Shown here piece after piece: positions 44,001 to 50,835 of a DNA stretch of 64,000 nucleotides (its first letter is position 1; the number at the start of each line of letters is the position of its first letter). This DNA comes from Formicarius rufipectus (lineage: Eukaryota; Chordata; Aves; Passeriformes; Formicariidae). The position numbers and the translations under genes were made by a program. The stretch spans positions 649,790 through 713,789 of the forward strand of contig VXAU01003163.1 of assembly GCA_013399695.1 (NCBI GenBank). Reading direction: 5' to 3'. The notes under the pieces are model-generated. The model was not told the origin of the DNA. It ran no database searches and saw only the letters and a program-made list of their open reading frames with translations.

Positions 44001-46770
44001 TAGATGCCATGTCATGAATAAAAGCACAGAAGTTCATGTTCCTTGCTAAAAAGGTAACAAAACTTGAAAGCTATTTTGAGAACACACCTTCCCTGTTTTT
44101 CAGTAGAGCAGGTATAGGTAACTAGGTTGGTTAGTAATAGGTTTTAGAGTATGTACATGTAATTTTCCTGAGAGCTTTCATTAGGAAATAAAAGTGGCAT
44201 ACATGGAAAGAGAATCAGTGGCTCCCAGTTCTAAAATGATACTTGAATAGTCAACACATGCTTATACAAATTTAGGCATTGTCTAATTACAACCTTTAAA
44301 ATGTCAAAATTTATAAAACCTAGCAACCACCTGTGATGGCATGGGATTTGCTCTATTTACTTTTTTTTTTTTAGGAAAAACTCTGCTAACTTATTTTGTG
44401 CCCGTGGCTTAGGCTTGTGATGTTCAGTCTTTTGTCTTGCTGACCCTTTATATAGATACTGACATAGATCCATTTAGGTTGGAAAATACCTTTAATACCA
44501 TTGAGTCCAGCAGTAAATCTAACACTGCCAAGTGTTTTGCTTGACGCAGAAGAATCTCTCATTTCTTTGACGAGTAGTTGTTTGTTATCAGAAAAATGCA
44601 GTTATTTTTCTTGTTACAGGCTGAACAGTCTAAAGAAGAGCAGAAACAAGGCTTAAGTGCTGAGAAATTGATGAGAAAAGTTTCAAAGGATGTTTGCCGG
44701 CTACGGGAGCAGAGCCAGAAAGTGCCACTGCAGGTGCAGTCATTCAGGTACGGTGTCCATTCTGCTTTTCATGTTCTTTCTAATGTAGTGAAGTAACATG
44801 AATTCTTTCTAGATATAATCAGACATGTCCTGTAATATTAGTCAAAAGTCCACATGCTTTTGAATTGCCAGAAGCATCACACGCGTCTAACATGGCTCTA
44901 AGTTGGAGTTTCAAAGAACTGGGCCTTGGTAGTTTGCTCGTGTGTCAGAGGTGGCAGTATGTCAGCTGAGATGTGGTGGTGAGGAAGCCCTAGGGAGTTT
45001 CAGTCCTCTGTGTGACATCTGCTGTAGGCAGGCATGTGTGTGACTGTTGCCGTGCCTCACCTCACCCACAGTAGGTTGATAGTGGGCTTTAAGTCATGGA
45101 ATCTCTTCCAGTGATGGCAGGTGCCTGGAAAAAATCACCCCTCAAGGAGAAGTAGAACAGGATAAATCTCATCAGGAAACTGATTAAGCACTACTTGTGC
45201 CTCGCTCAAGACTTACTATTAAAGAAAGATCATGTATCCCTCCTCCTTTTTGTTTCCCTTTTCCATTTGGTTGTGGGAACAGCAATCAATTACTTGAAGC
45301 AAATAATGAAATGTTCTTGCTTAGCATAAACCAAAATGAACACTTTCTGTCTCAAACCTTAATTCTAACTGGTCTGATTTCCCAAAGTAAGTGGTAAGAC
45401 TTGTAGCCTGAAGGCCACACTTAAATATGAATCTTTTAATTGAAAAATACAGTGCTTGCTCTTGAGCATGGAAACAATACGGCAAATTAATTTCATCTGT
45501 TTTGTTAGTAACACATTTTTAAAGTTTGAATTTTGTATTCCTTTATAAGAAATGAAAGTCAGCTGCCAATAAATGTGAGAGATATTTCCTTTTTTAACCA
45601 TCTTTTGTGAGTTGCTGGAGGAATCCATAAGCAAGTAAGGACCTGTGAGGTGGTACGTATTGCAAACCACAGCTGAAAGTGATGCAGAATCAAAGCAAGA
45701 GAGAAAGGAAAGGGGTCCATTAGCATAGAACAACTGAGTTACTTCAGTGTGAAGAGTTTTCATCTTATGTGCAAGTCTTGAGAGTGTTTTGGTCAGTGCT
45801 GGTCATTTAACAGTCATGACAGACTATTGCCTAAATCTACAGGAACATGTAATAGTGCTCAAGACATGATTGCCCTGCAAGAGGAGTATCAAAAGGCTCC
45901 ATTGTCCTTTATCTTCTAGTCACCACACAAACTAGGAGGAGGAATTCAGTTCAAGTAGTTGATTTTACTCTGAGCTACTGTTTTTCATGGGAACTCAAGC
46001 TTCACCAGTGGAAAACATGCTTTAGTCTTTTGGACAAATACTGCCTGAGGCTGAATTGTACATGCCCTGCTAGTTGGACTTGTTACAGTGCTCTGGCCTC
46101 AGACCAATCACATAGAGGCATTTTTGAAGCTCTCAAGAAGAACTGACTCTTCTGAGATTTAATTTTTAAGTCCCTAATACTTGCACTCTGCTTTCTAGCC
46201 TGCTGCTAGGCAAGCCTGTGTAAACTTGTTATGCTTCAGCAATTTCTCAGATCATAGGAGACAGAAATGGAAACAGCACGAGGGAAGCAACTGGGGAATG
46301 GGTTGACAATTCTGCATCTCTGAGTCTTGCCCAGACACAACTATTCCCCCGTCTCCTCTTCTCATGCCAGGATAAAATCATTTATTTTGCCTTTTTTGTC
46401 CCTCCACTGAAAATGCCGTCATAGGAAATTCAGTGACTGGATCAATATTTCAGTCTTATCATTGCAGTTATTAATGAAATACTGGTATTTTTCTCTTTCA
46501 AAATTGGAGCTGCTTTTTACATAAATCTGCCTAAAATGGGAATTATGTCACATGAATGTGACACATTCGTTGTAAATAAATTCACTGTGTATTTTCCAGA
46601 CCTCTGCTTTAAAGAACAACGCTGTAACATGAGCCAGTCTACAGCAGATGACTGGAGTCATGCCATAAATGGTAAAATAATCCATTTTCTTTTCTAATTT
46701 CAGGGAGAAGATAGCATACTTCACAAGAGCAAAGATCAGTATACCAGCCCTCCCAGCTGATGATGTGTAA
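1770..46770 (+). CDS. WWC2: WWC2 (WW and C2 domain containing 2), 3' 19 coding exons
   Basis: Scaffold of the WWC/KIBRA family. Known family role: it promotes Hippo signalling by binding LATS kinases and other partners through N-terminal WW domains, and acts in the cytoplasm and at the cell cortex. Exons: 1770-1849, 5047-5176, 5849-5995, 7003-7076, 11815-12057, 16847-16936, 19358-19971, 24022-24145, 26511-26591, 26675-26761, 29806-29998, 31602-31766, 32575-32687, 33681-33873, 35664-35828, 38308-38400, 39472-39714, 44620-44747, 46704-46770. All internal junctions are GT-AG; summed length is 3030 nt (1009 codons plus TAA) with no phase conflict. Order in the fragment: coiled coil (1-70), second coiled coil (~125-255), Ser-rich linker (~255-460), C2 domain (~520-650), acidic stretch (~693-713), basic aPKC-binding-like segment (~850-864), third coiled coil (~875-975), C-terminal ADDV. 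Human WWC2 is ~1192 residues, so about 180 residues including both WW domains are upstream. WWC1 and WWC3 are the alternatives; wording of the exons and the claudin neighbours favour WWC2. Confidence 0.97.
1850..5046 (+). other. WWC2: WWC2 intron after window exon 1
   Basis: 3.2 kb, AT-rich, with short T tracts. No recognised repeat, RNA or exon. Confidence 0.7.
5047..5176 (+). CDS. WWC2: WWC2 window exon 2
   Basis: Residues 27-70. Completes the split Gln codon, then reads IDQKMSGGQSGYEL and a Lys/Glu-rich helix ending DLMK. Acceptor CCACAG, donor GTATTT at 5177. Continues the first coiled coil of the family. Confidence 0.94.
5177..5848 (+). other. WWC2: WWC2 intron after window exon 2
   Basis: 672 bases, AT-rich; nothing recognised. 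Confidence 0.7.
5849..5995 (+). CDS. WWC2: WWC2 window exon 3
   Basis: Residues 71-119 (49 codons, phase 0 to 0), starting SLAKLREKFSLD and ending QTLDAGSQTDISGE. Acceptor GGACAG, donor GTGAGC at 5996. Two bases downstream there is a second possible AG, but the phase and family alignment require 5849. Confidence 0.94.
5996..7002 (+). other. WWC2: WWC2 intron after window exon 3
   Basis: Contains a TA/AC microsatellite at 6098-6119 and a long T/C tract (6962-6996) serving the acceptor. Confidence 0.7.
6098..6119. repeat. TA then AC dinucleotide microsatellite
   Basis: About six TA units joined to about five AC units. Confidence 0.9.
7003..7076 (+). CDS. WWC2: WWC2 window exon 4
   Basis: Residues 120-144, IGARSRSSLAEKVRLSLQ then YEEAKR. 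Acceptor is a long T/C tract ending CGAACAG; donor GTGAGG at 7077 is followed at once by a CpG-rich pocket. Leaves two bases (AG) of a Ser codon. Starts the second coiled coil. Confidence 0.94.
7077..7222. promoter_or_regulatory. CpG-rich pocket in WWC2 intron
   Basis: About 145 bases starting at the splice donor carry around 18 CpG dinucleotides and GC-box-like GGGGGCGG, in a gene whose introns are otherwise AT-rich and CpG-poor. It may be a small intragenic CpG island: an alternative promoter, an enhancer, or a GC-rich element of unknown origin. No TATA box or open frame supports a specific role. Confidence 0.45.
7921..8026. repeat. A-rich low-complexity tract with NN
   Basis: Poly-A with CCAACC and CAAAC interruptions and two N's at 7961-7962. 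Likely an assembly-weak homopolymer. Confidence 0.9.
9085..9900 (-). mobile_element. Possible decayed retroviral LTR
   Basis: A C/G-richer block that, read on the minus strand, has GCATATAAAG (9511-9520 on the plus strand) followed by a GGGTGGGG...GGTACCCCC stretch and a CAGGACCCCAGACATCCC block, laid out like an LTR promoter and R/U5 region. I cannot find clean TG...CA ends or a target duplication, and the limits are approximate. It may be another kind of repeat. Confidence 0.3.
11815..12057 (+). CDS. WWC2: WWC2 window exon 5: second coiled coil
   Basis: Residues 144-225. Contains MANLKIELSKL, WPGALDVEKEKLMLINEKEE and a long Glu/Lys/Arg-rich helix to QALAER. Acceptor TTTTAG, donor GTAAGG at 12058. 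Very well conserved across vertebrate WWC proteins. Confidence 0.96.
12058..16846 (+). other. WWC2: WWC2 intron after window exon 5
   Basis: 4.8 kb, AT-rich. A 21-base T run lies at 15813-15833. No exon or named repeat recognised. Confidence 0.7.
16847..16936 (+). CDS. WWC2: WWC2 window exon 6
   Basis: Residues 225-255, LKLEERRKELVQKLEETTKL then TTYLHSQLR. Acceptor TTGCAG, donor GTGAGA at 16937. Ends the second coiled coil. Confidence 0.95.
17591..17712 (-). mobile_element. CR1 LINE fragment, 3' end
   Basis: Reverse-oriented CR1 3' end: ATCATAGAATTATAG, then TGATTTGGGTTGGAAGGAAC, TTAAAGATCATGTAGTTCCA, and a CCATGGACAGGGACACTTTC block. The left end is the element's 3' terminus, and the rest is 5'-truncated as usual for CR1. 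Confidence 0.9.
17867..18317 (-). mobile_element. Solo LTR with exact 5-bp target duplication, ERVL-like
   Basis: 451 bases with inverted ends TGTGGTAGTTT and AAACCACCACA, flanked on both sides by ACCAG (17862-17866 and 18318-18322). A perfect 5-bp duplication fits ERVL-class insertion. Minus-strand sense is suggested by a TATA-like box (about 18216-18224). No retroviral genes remain, so it is a solo LTR made by recombination. It sits antisense in a WWC2 intron. The exact family needs a repeat library. Confidence 0.85.
19358..19971 (+). CDS. WWC2: WWC2 window exon 7: serine-rich linker
   Basis: Residues 255-460, the largest exon (614 nt). It opens with a dense Ser/Gly segment holding a tandem SSRGSLN micro-repeat, then DYQYKLDLILQEKTGYIPSG, a second Ser-rich patch SSRSSLSSLSPPGSPLVLE, and an acidic region around ATDFEDSDLLGDFAGISL. 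Likely disordered and phosphorylated (inference from composition). Acceptor TTCACAG, donor GTAATT at 19972; the reading frame would stay open only a few codons into the intron. Confidence 0.96.
20493..20518. repeat. 13-bp tandem duplication
   Basis: Two perfect adjacent copies of AGTTGAGAAAGAC. Confidence 0.9.
21020..21590 (-). mobile_element. CR1 LINE copy with ORF2 C-terminal remnant
   Basis: The longest CR1 piece here, reversed relative to WWC2. Left end AGAGTCACAGAGTCTGCTGA is the 3' terminal region. On the minus strand the conserved ORF2 end is legible: RLDIRKRFFTQRVVGHWNRL, PREVVTAPSLMELRKHLD. Continues through the GGTCTCCCCTCAGTCTCCTC and CCCCAGGACACGGTTTA blocks before homology fades. 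It is 5'-truncated and cannot move by itself. Confidence 0.92.
24022..24145 (+). CDS. WWC2: WWC2 window exon 8
   Basis: Residues 460-501, GVDLPRRTASHLLEEKAACV then SAAVSDESVAGDSGVYEASVK. Acceptor TCTGTAG, donor GTAGGT at 24146. The first half is less like mammalian WWC2; the second half is strongly conserved. Confidence 0.94.
24146..26510 (+). other. WWC2: WWC2 intron after window exon 8
   Basis: 2.4 kb, AT-rich; nothing recognised. Confidence 0.7.
26511..26591 (+). CDS. WWC2: WWC2 window exon 9: entry to C2 domain
   Basis: Residues 501-528, TNETEDILYSEDDATILEAA then QIQIGLR, which begins the C2 domain's first strand. Acceptor ATTCCTAG, donor GTAAGT at 26592. Only 83 bases separate it from the next exon. 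Confidence 0.94.
26675..26761 (+). CDS. WWC2: WWC2 window exon 10: C2 domain
   Basis: Residues 528-557, YDHDNSSFVIIVIRLRNFPA then FSVPLGSK. Acceptor TTAACAG. Donor GTAAGT at 26762 is chosen over a GTGTAA two bases upstream, because only it restores K-V-Y in the joined C2 domain. Confidence 0.94.
28553..28569. repeat. TA microsatellite
   Basis: About eight TA units. Confidence 0.85.
28954..28987. repeat. 17-bp tandem duplication
   Basis: Two perfect adjacent copies of AATTATATTTAAAGCCT. Confidence 0.92.
29806..29998 (+). CDS. WWC2: WWC2 window exon 11: C2 domain core
   Basis: Residues 557-621. Carries YLRVAVLPSSTDISCLFRTK, VLFNEIFRIAIS and TLRVDVCAVSKSHQEECL, the central strands of the C2 beta sandwich. 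Acceptor TGGCAG, donor GTATGC at 29999. Calcium-ligand aspartates are not the classical pattern, as in other WWC C2 domains. Confidence 0.96.
29999..31601 (+). other. WWC2: WWC2 intron after window exon 11
   Basis: 1.6 kb, AT-rich, with an A run near 30336-30356 and a GT run near 31335-31345. Nothing else recognised. Confidence 0.7.
31602..31766 (+). CDS. WWC2: WWC2 window exon 12: end of C2 domain
   Basis: Residues 622-676, AGTQISLADLSFSDETCTLW then YNLLPCKQIPG, closing the C2 domain, followed by a linker ending QSLDSLDL. Acceptor TGTGCAG, donor GTGAGC at 31767. Confidence 0.96.
31767..32574 (+). other. WWC2: WWC2 intron after window exon 12
   Basis: 808 bases; the exon frame stays open for ~30 codons past the donor but loses family similarity. 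T tract before the acceptor. Nothing else seen. Confidence 0.7.
32575..32687 (+). CDS. WWC2: WWC2 window exon 13: acidic stretch
   Basis: Residues 677-714, DAVSALLERTSAELEAVEQE followed by a nearly pure Glu/Asp run to SEED and a split Trp codon. Acceptor is a T tract ending GACCAG, donor GTAAAG at 32688. The acidic cluster is a family feature; its function is not evident here. Confidence 0.95.
32688..33680 (+). other. WWC2: WWC2 intron after window exon 13
   Basis: 993 bases with a CR1 fragment at 32788-32974; the rest is unremarkable. Confidence 0.7.
32788..32974 (-). mobile_element. CR1 LINE fragment, 3' end
   Basis: Reverse-oriented CR1: TGTAGAATCGTTTGGGTTGG, GGCCAGGGACACCTTCCACT, CCAACCTGGCCTTGAACATT, ATCCACAGCTTCTCTGTACA and CCTCACCACC blocks in the expected order. 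5'-truncated. Confidence 0.92.
33681..33873 (+). CDS. WWC2: WWC2 window exon 14: variable linker
   Basis: Residues 714-778, LEMLAEASDEIVDEEEDGLK then a less conserved acidic/polar linker with SAPETNEDKDR, ending AVILTL. Acceptor TTCATACAG, donor GTGAAT at 33874. Confidence 0.94.
33874..35663 (+). other. WWC2: WWC2 intron after window exon 14
   Basis: 1.8 kb. A GC-richer patch around 34990-35290 carries open frames on both strands with no recognisable family. Otherwise nothing. Confidence 0.65.
35664..35828 (+). CDS. WWC2: WWC2 window exon 15
   Basis: Residues 779-833, VDKETNTEESVDENTPVRPK, then SSRQHPFVRNSMIVRSQTFS and PGERNQYICR. The last part is one of the most conserved blocks of WWC C-terminal halves. 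Acceptor TTCATAG, donor GTAAGA at 35829. Confidence 0.95.
35829..38307 (+). other. WWC2: WWC2 intron after window exon 15
   Basis: 2.5 kb, nothing named. Contains one copy (36798-36814) of a 17-mer repeated at 43299-43315. Confidence 0.65.
38308..38400 (+). CDS. WWC2: WWC2 window exon 16: aPKC-binding-like basic segment
   Basis: Residues 834-864, LNRSDSDSSTLAKKSLFVRN then ATERRSLRVKR. In KIBRA the matching FVRN...ERRS...KR segment binds and restrains atypical PKC (family knowledge); the same role here is inferred. The RRS motif suits a basophilic kinase. Acceptor TTGACAG, donor GTATGT at 38401. Confidence 0.95.
38401..39471 (+). other. WWC2: WWC2 intron after window exon 16
   Basis: 1.1 kb; two close copies of GTTGAACTTGAG near 38663-38692. 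Nothing else recognised. Confidence 0.65.
39472..39714 (+). CDS. WWC2: WWC2 window exon 17: third coiled coil
   Basis: Residues 865-945 (81 codons). PVCQPIMRRATQECPVRTSL, DLELDLQASRTRQNRLNDEL and LQALRDLKQKLEEMK form a basic then helical region, ending LLKQAEKQ. Acceptor ATTCAG, donor GTATGA at 39715. Confidence 0.96.
39715..44619 (+). other. WWC2: WWC2 intron after window exon 17
   Basis: 4.9 kb, the largest intron fully inside the window. A CR1 scrap lies near its 3' end (44462-44533). No exon recognised. Confidence 0.7.
44462..44533 (-). mobile_element. CR1 LINE scrap, 3' end
   Basis: ATCCATTTAGGTTGGAAAAT, ACCTTTAATACCATTGAGTC and TCTAACACTGCCAAG match the reverse-oriented end of bird CR1 elements. 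About 90 bases before window exon 18. Confidence 0.75.
44620..44747 (+). CDS. WWC2: WWC2 window exon 18
   Basis: Residues 946-988, AEQSKEEQKQGLSAEKLMRK, VSKDVCRLREQSQKVPLQVQ, SF and two bases of Arg. Acceptor TGTTACAG, donor GTACGG at 44748. Strongly conserved. Confidence 0.95.
44748..46703 (+). other. WWC2: Last WWC2 intron
   Basis: 1.96 kb before the terminal coding exon; nothing recognised. Confidence 0.7.
46704..46770 (+). CDS. WWC2: WWC2 window exon 19: C-terminus, PDZ ligand and stop
   Basis: Residues 988-1009: EKIAYFTRAKISIPALPADDV, then TAA at 46768-46770. The terminal ADDV matches the C-terminal PDZ-binding ligand known in KIBRA family proteins. Acceptor TTTCAG at 46701-46703. Confidence 0.96.
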
Positions 46771-47810
46771 TTATGCCTTTCATTGAAGTGTTTTTCCATT
46801 TGTTCATCTCTTTTCAGATGAACTTTGTAGCTTCAGTGATGTACTTTCAAAGATCATCTATTTTACCTTTGCTATTGATATGTTTATTTGTAAAATAAGT
46901 GAACTGAATTGTTGTAATCTTAAAAAATGGCAAAAAACCCCCAACAACCAGAAAACCAAAGTAGATTAATTTTGGTATACTGATGCTGATTTTGTACAGT
47001 TTGTATGTATTGCATGTGTGTTTTTATTTTGTAAAGATGGAACAAAGGAACTAAGGCAGTACTAAGCAAGCTTCCTGTTGAACTGCACTGTGTTGAGAAA
47101 AATTATGTTCAACAGACAATTGTTTATCTTTTCACTGTTTTCATGTGAGCAGACTGTGAAGATGGCTGTTTTGCCATACAGTATTTTTGTACAAGTGTGA
47201 CTTTTATAGTTTAAAGTTAGCCACAAGTGTGAGCTCCTTTCCAAAACATCCAGGCTGCCTCACAACAGCTGCTAATTGCATTGAACACCCACACTGGAAT
47301 TTTGTTTCTGAAAACAAATTTCTTCTGTTTTTGTGTTTTAGTGCTTTGTAGGAAGAGGCAGAGTTCAGAGTTTAGTTTTGTGAATGTACATTACTTTAAC
47401 CTGCACTAAAAGGTTTCTTGCATCTGCGGGAGAATGAGAAAGGCAAGGCAGACAAGTAACCCTAAAAAACTTATTATGAGACTACCAAAAGGGGCAGCTG
47501 CTTTCTGAACAGGATGAATCAAATTCATTATGCCAGCATTGAAATCGACATTGTTATAGCCACTGTACGGTTAAAAAGGAGATTTTTCTCTCTGTTAATC
47601 TTTTGTCCTAGGAGGCTGTCTGATGGCCTGCCAACTAGGAATACATAAAGGTGTGTGTTAGGTTTACATATATGAAGATGTTTCATTAAAGTATTTGTAC
47701 CAGGAGAAAAATCTGTCGCATGCTAAGTAAGTTATCAGAAATCCCGTTGGTAAGGGAAACCCTTTCTGAAAAAGAAAAGATCCTGTCTGCACATATTTCG
47801 GTACAATAAA
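46771..47810 (+). other. WWC2: WWC2 3'UTR (minimum extent)
   Basis: Non-coding AT-rich DNA after the WWC2 stop. A canonical AATAAA lies at 47805-47810 and is taken as a minimal end. Mammalian WWC2 transcripts have longer 3'UTRs, so the true end may be further on; another AATAAA stands at 50014-50019. No transcript evidence is available here. Confidence 0.5.
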
Positions 47811-50013
47811 TAACATTTTTGAAAATACACAATTGACCCTGTATTCAGTTGAGGGTGCGCAGGTTTAATGAATAGATGTGAATGGCTTATTTCAAGTTTG
47901 TCTTACATGCTACTTCCTAGCAGGCTGCTTCATTAGAAGGCCACTTGGATGCCTTCTGTTAGAAGTCCAGAACATTAGATGTAGGTAGGTGTTTAAGCAG
48001 TCCTGTCCTGGTAAAGCAGTTGGGTTCTTACCTTCTTGGGCACTGTGTAAGTAGGTGGACAGTGCAGAGAACAGAATTATTTCATTTTCTACTTGATATG
48101 TTGCATTCAGATGTTTTCTTCCCCAAGCAACAAGCCACACTGCATGGACTTCATCTTTCAGAAATGCTGTAATTACTGGGTGAAAAAATGGAAACAAATA
48201 TAACCACAATATGGTAGCAGCTGTCTTAAATTCAAAGTGACAATTCTGTGATGAGAGGTCTGTGTAACACCCAGGGGTTTTCTTATGCACAAAATGATCA
48301 GTTCACTGAAAAGTAAAGTCAAACGTGCTATTTTGGGCAAAATAACTGATTGAACACCGTTTATGAATGCCCCATTTGTTTTTTGTGTCTTGAGTTTGAG
48401 ATAACATTCATGTTTGAAAGGTCAATTAAAAAGAAAAAAACAAAACAACAAAAACCAACAAATCTAGAATTATTTAATGTAGAGGTGAAATGAAGGTTGA
48501 CAGTTTCAACTTCTCAATTTGATTATATAAGTTGTTTGTAGAAAGATATTTAGAATTGTACTTTATGATTTTTCTTTTATTTATTTACAGTCTTATTTAT
48601 GTTCTGTTTACTATAGTTCAGTTCTGGCCGTAAAAATATTTGACATTAAGGATACTATTGTGAAAAATACTAAGAACTGTCTAAATTCTTGCCAGATTAG
48701 CTGGTTTTCCTTACATGTTGAGTAATTTCAAGGAAAAAAAAAAAGTATTACTGTCTGATTTGTAAGCATGAGGTAAGGTCAAAACTTAAGTATTGCTGGC
48801 TTCAGCTTGCAAAACATATTTGAAAATGAGAGACTTATACATATTCATGCTCTTAATTTTCCAGATTGGTAAAGTTGTGCATATTTATAGGCAGCTTTTA
48901 ACAATTCTGGATTTGGAGTTTTGGGGTTTTTTACTAATTCAGCTTATTCACACTTGAAACACTCAATTGAATAAGCTAAAATACTACATACAAATAAGCT
49001 CCCATCAGTTTAAAGTTATAAATATTACTCTTGAAGTGGAATTTACCCTGCACAGGAGGGTATAAAGAATGTAATTGGTTCTATTGCCAGGTACCAATGT
49101 CACTGCGGTTGCATATATATCAAAATTAAATATTAGCCAAATGAGCAAAGTTTAGCAGAAATTGTAATAGAACACAAATCAAATAATTTTAAGATTATTT
49201 TTCTTTTTACTATTGCTATGTTTATACTGTATTAAATATAAAGTGCTCAGGACTTAACTAAATATTTAATCAGGTTATATTCTGAATGTGTTTCTGTTCT
49301 AATTTTGTCTTCAAGAGTATGCAAGTACATCACATAGATTAACTTGTCTCTGCACTTTTCATGTGTTTCAGTGATTGGAAAATACATTTTTTTAACAAAG
49401 CTCTTTTCTAGATGGGTGTTTTATTTAATTCTTTTATTGCTGTTCTATCTATTGATATGCCCTTTACAGAAGCAGATGGCTGCTAAAGCTTTGTCAGTGT
49501 AAAATCAGGGCATTTTATAGAAGTTCGCATCAGTCACTGACAGCTCTTAGGGTAAGTTATATAGAAACTGATTCATACACTTGAAGCTAGTTCTTTACAT
49601 CCATGAGTCAAAACTGCAGCAGCAATGAACATGGTCATCTCCACTGGACAACATCTCATGATTACTCAGAAATACTGGCTTTCCTTAGAGAGACAGACAG
49701 ATTGGCAGGGAGAGAGGTGGTCTTTCTCACTCTCACAGAGACATGATGGACAATCTTGTATTACATTACATTGTGTCCGAGAACATTTATTTTACTGTAA
49801 ATGATACAGGCCCAGCGAACGTCATTCAAGGTTGTATTGCATGAGGCTTTTGTAATGCATGTTGAATTGGCACCACAAACTGTTTCAGACTTAAACTAAT
49901 ATTATTTTTGCAAAAAATATATTGTTTAAAGCAGGCCCAGTAGGAGTTCTACTATATAAGATATGGTCAAGTTTCCATGCAGGCATAGGGATTCAAAATT
50001 CTGTACTCCCTCT

Positions 50014-50019
50014 AATAAA
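50014..50019 (+). promoter_or_regulatory. AATAAA, possible distal poly(A) signal
   Basis: Canonical hexamer on the WWC2 strand, 3.2 kb past the stop codon and 20 bases before an A-rich tract. It could end a long WWC2 transcript, or be the fossil tail of a retrocopy. Chance occurrence in AT-rich DNA is also possible. Confidence 0.3.
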
Positions 50020-50038
50020 ACCCCAAGCCATACTACCA

Positions 50039-50080
50039 AAAAAAAAATAAAAAAAATAAAAAAAAAAAAAAAATAAAAAT
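50039..50080. repeat. A-rich low-complexity tract
   Basis: Almost pure A interrupted by single T bases, about 40 bases long. Confidence 0.9.
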
Positions 50081-50332
50081 CTACAGTTGATCACATTTGG
50101 GAGAAATATAGTGGTGAATTTCTTAGTAAGAAAGAAACCCTCTCCCGATCTTGTAAACAGTGACCTGTCTGTTCAGCAGATTTTTCTTACTGTATTGCAA
50201 AAATAAGAAGTCAGAAAACCTGGTAAAACCCTTTGTAAAAAGTCTTCCATTTCCAATTTCCAGATGTTCATGGGCATCTTGTATATCTGCTCTGGTAATT
50301 GACAGATGATAAGCAGACTGTGGAGAAGTGTA

Positions 50333-50347
50333 AAAAAAAAAAAAAAN
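50333..50347. repeat. Poly-A tract with an ambiguous base
   Basis: About 14 A's then one N, exactly where claudin homology stops. The homopolymer length is probably unreliable in the assembly. Confidence 0.85.
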
Positions 50348-50835
50348 TCAGCCAAACCAGCCACTGAACAGTGCATCCCCAATTTCCCATCTGGCCACAA
50401 TCCCCAAATTCCTGGATTATAGTGCAGCCAACCTAAGAAACAGAGACTGCAGATATCCACAGGAGTATTCCTTTAAGCAGTGACAGCTGTTTCTTTGCTT
50501 CTGCTCTGTATCATCCATCTTTAGGCTGTCCAAACCAAGGCTGGAGATCACAACACTCAGAAGTCCTCCTCCATTTGATGTAGATACTAAAATCCTGGAA
50601 ATTTTGAATTCTAGAAGCAAAGCTAGAAAATAATCAAAATCTTTACACTATGTTCCTCCTACACCTTGGACTATACAGGTTTGTCAGAGTTTCATGGTCC
50701 AAGCTCCAGTACATTTAAGTCTAAGCTGAGATTTTTCCAGCCTGGTAAATAGTTCCAGGTACCAGTTAAAATCCATCCTAGCACAGCCAACAGAAATTCA
50801 GCTGCCCCCCTTCTGTGTCTGTGTGCCAGTGCCTT
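50348..50835 (-). pseudogene. Claudin pseudogene, CLDN22/CLDN24 group
   Basis: Degraded copy of the intact claudin 1.2 kb away, same strand, alignable base by base from the start codon to about codon 170. Retained pieces include LGWIL, YLPGWKNLSLDLN, CKDFDYFLAL, ISRIL, SNGGGLL and SLGLDSLK. Lesions seen: the start codon position (50833-50835) reads AAG; one base is lost near codon 44-45; Trp51 of the claudin GLW motif is TGA (50684-50686); Gln63 is TAG (50648-50650); another base is lost near codons 108-113; deletions of 12 and about 17 bases follow; homology ends at a poly-A tract with an N (50333-50347). By position next to the WWC2 3' end it corresponds to mammalian CLDN22. It cannot encode a claudin. 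Confidence 0.93.

Larger units (their letters stand above)
47811..50335. other. Distal WWC2 3'UTR or intergenic DNA
   Basis: AT-rich DNA with no coding features I can support. Contains an AATAAA at 50014-50019 and an A-rich tract at 50039-50080 (see separate entries). Confidence 0.6.
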
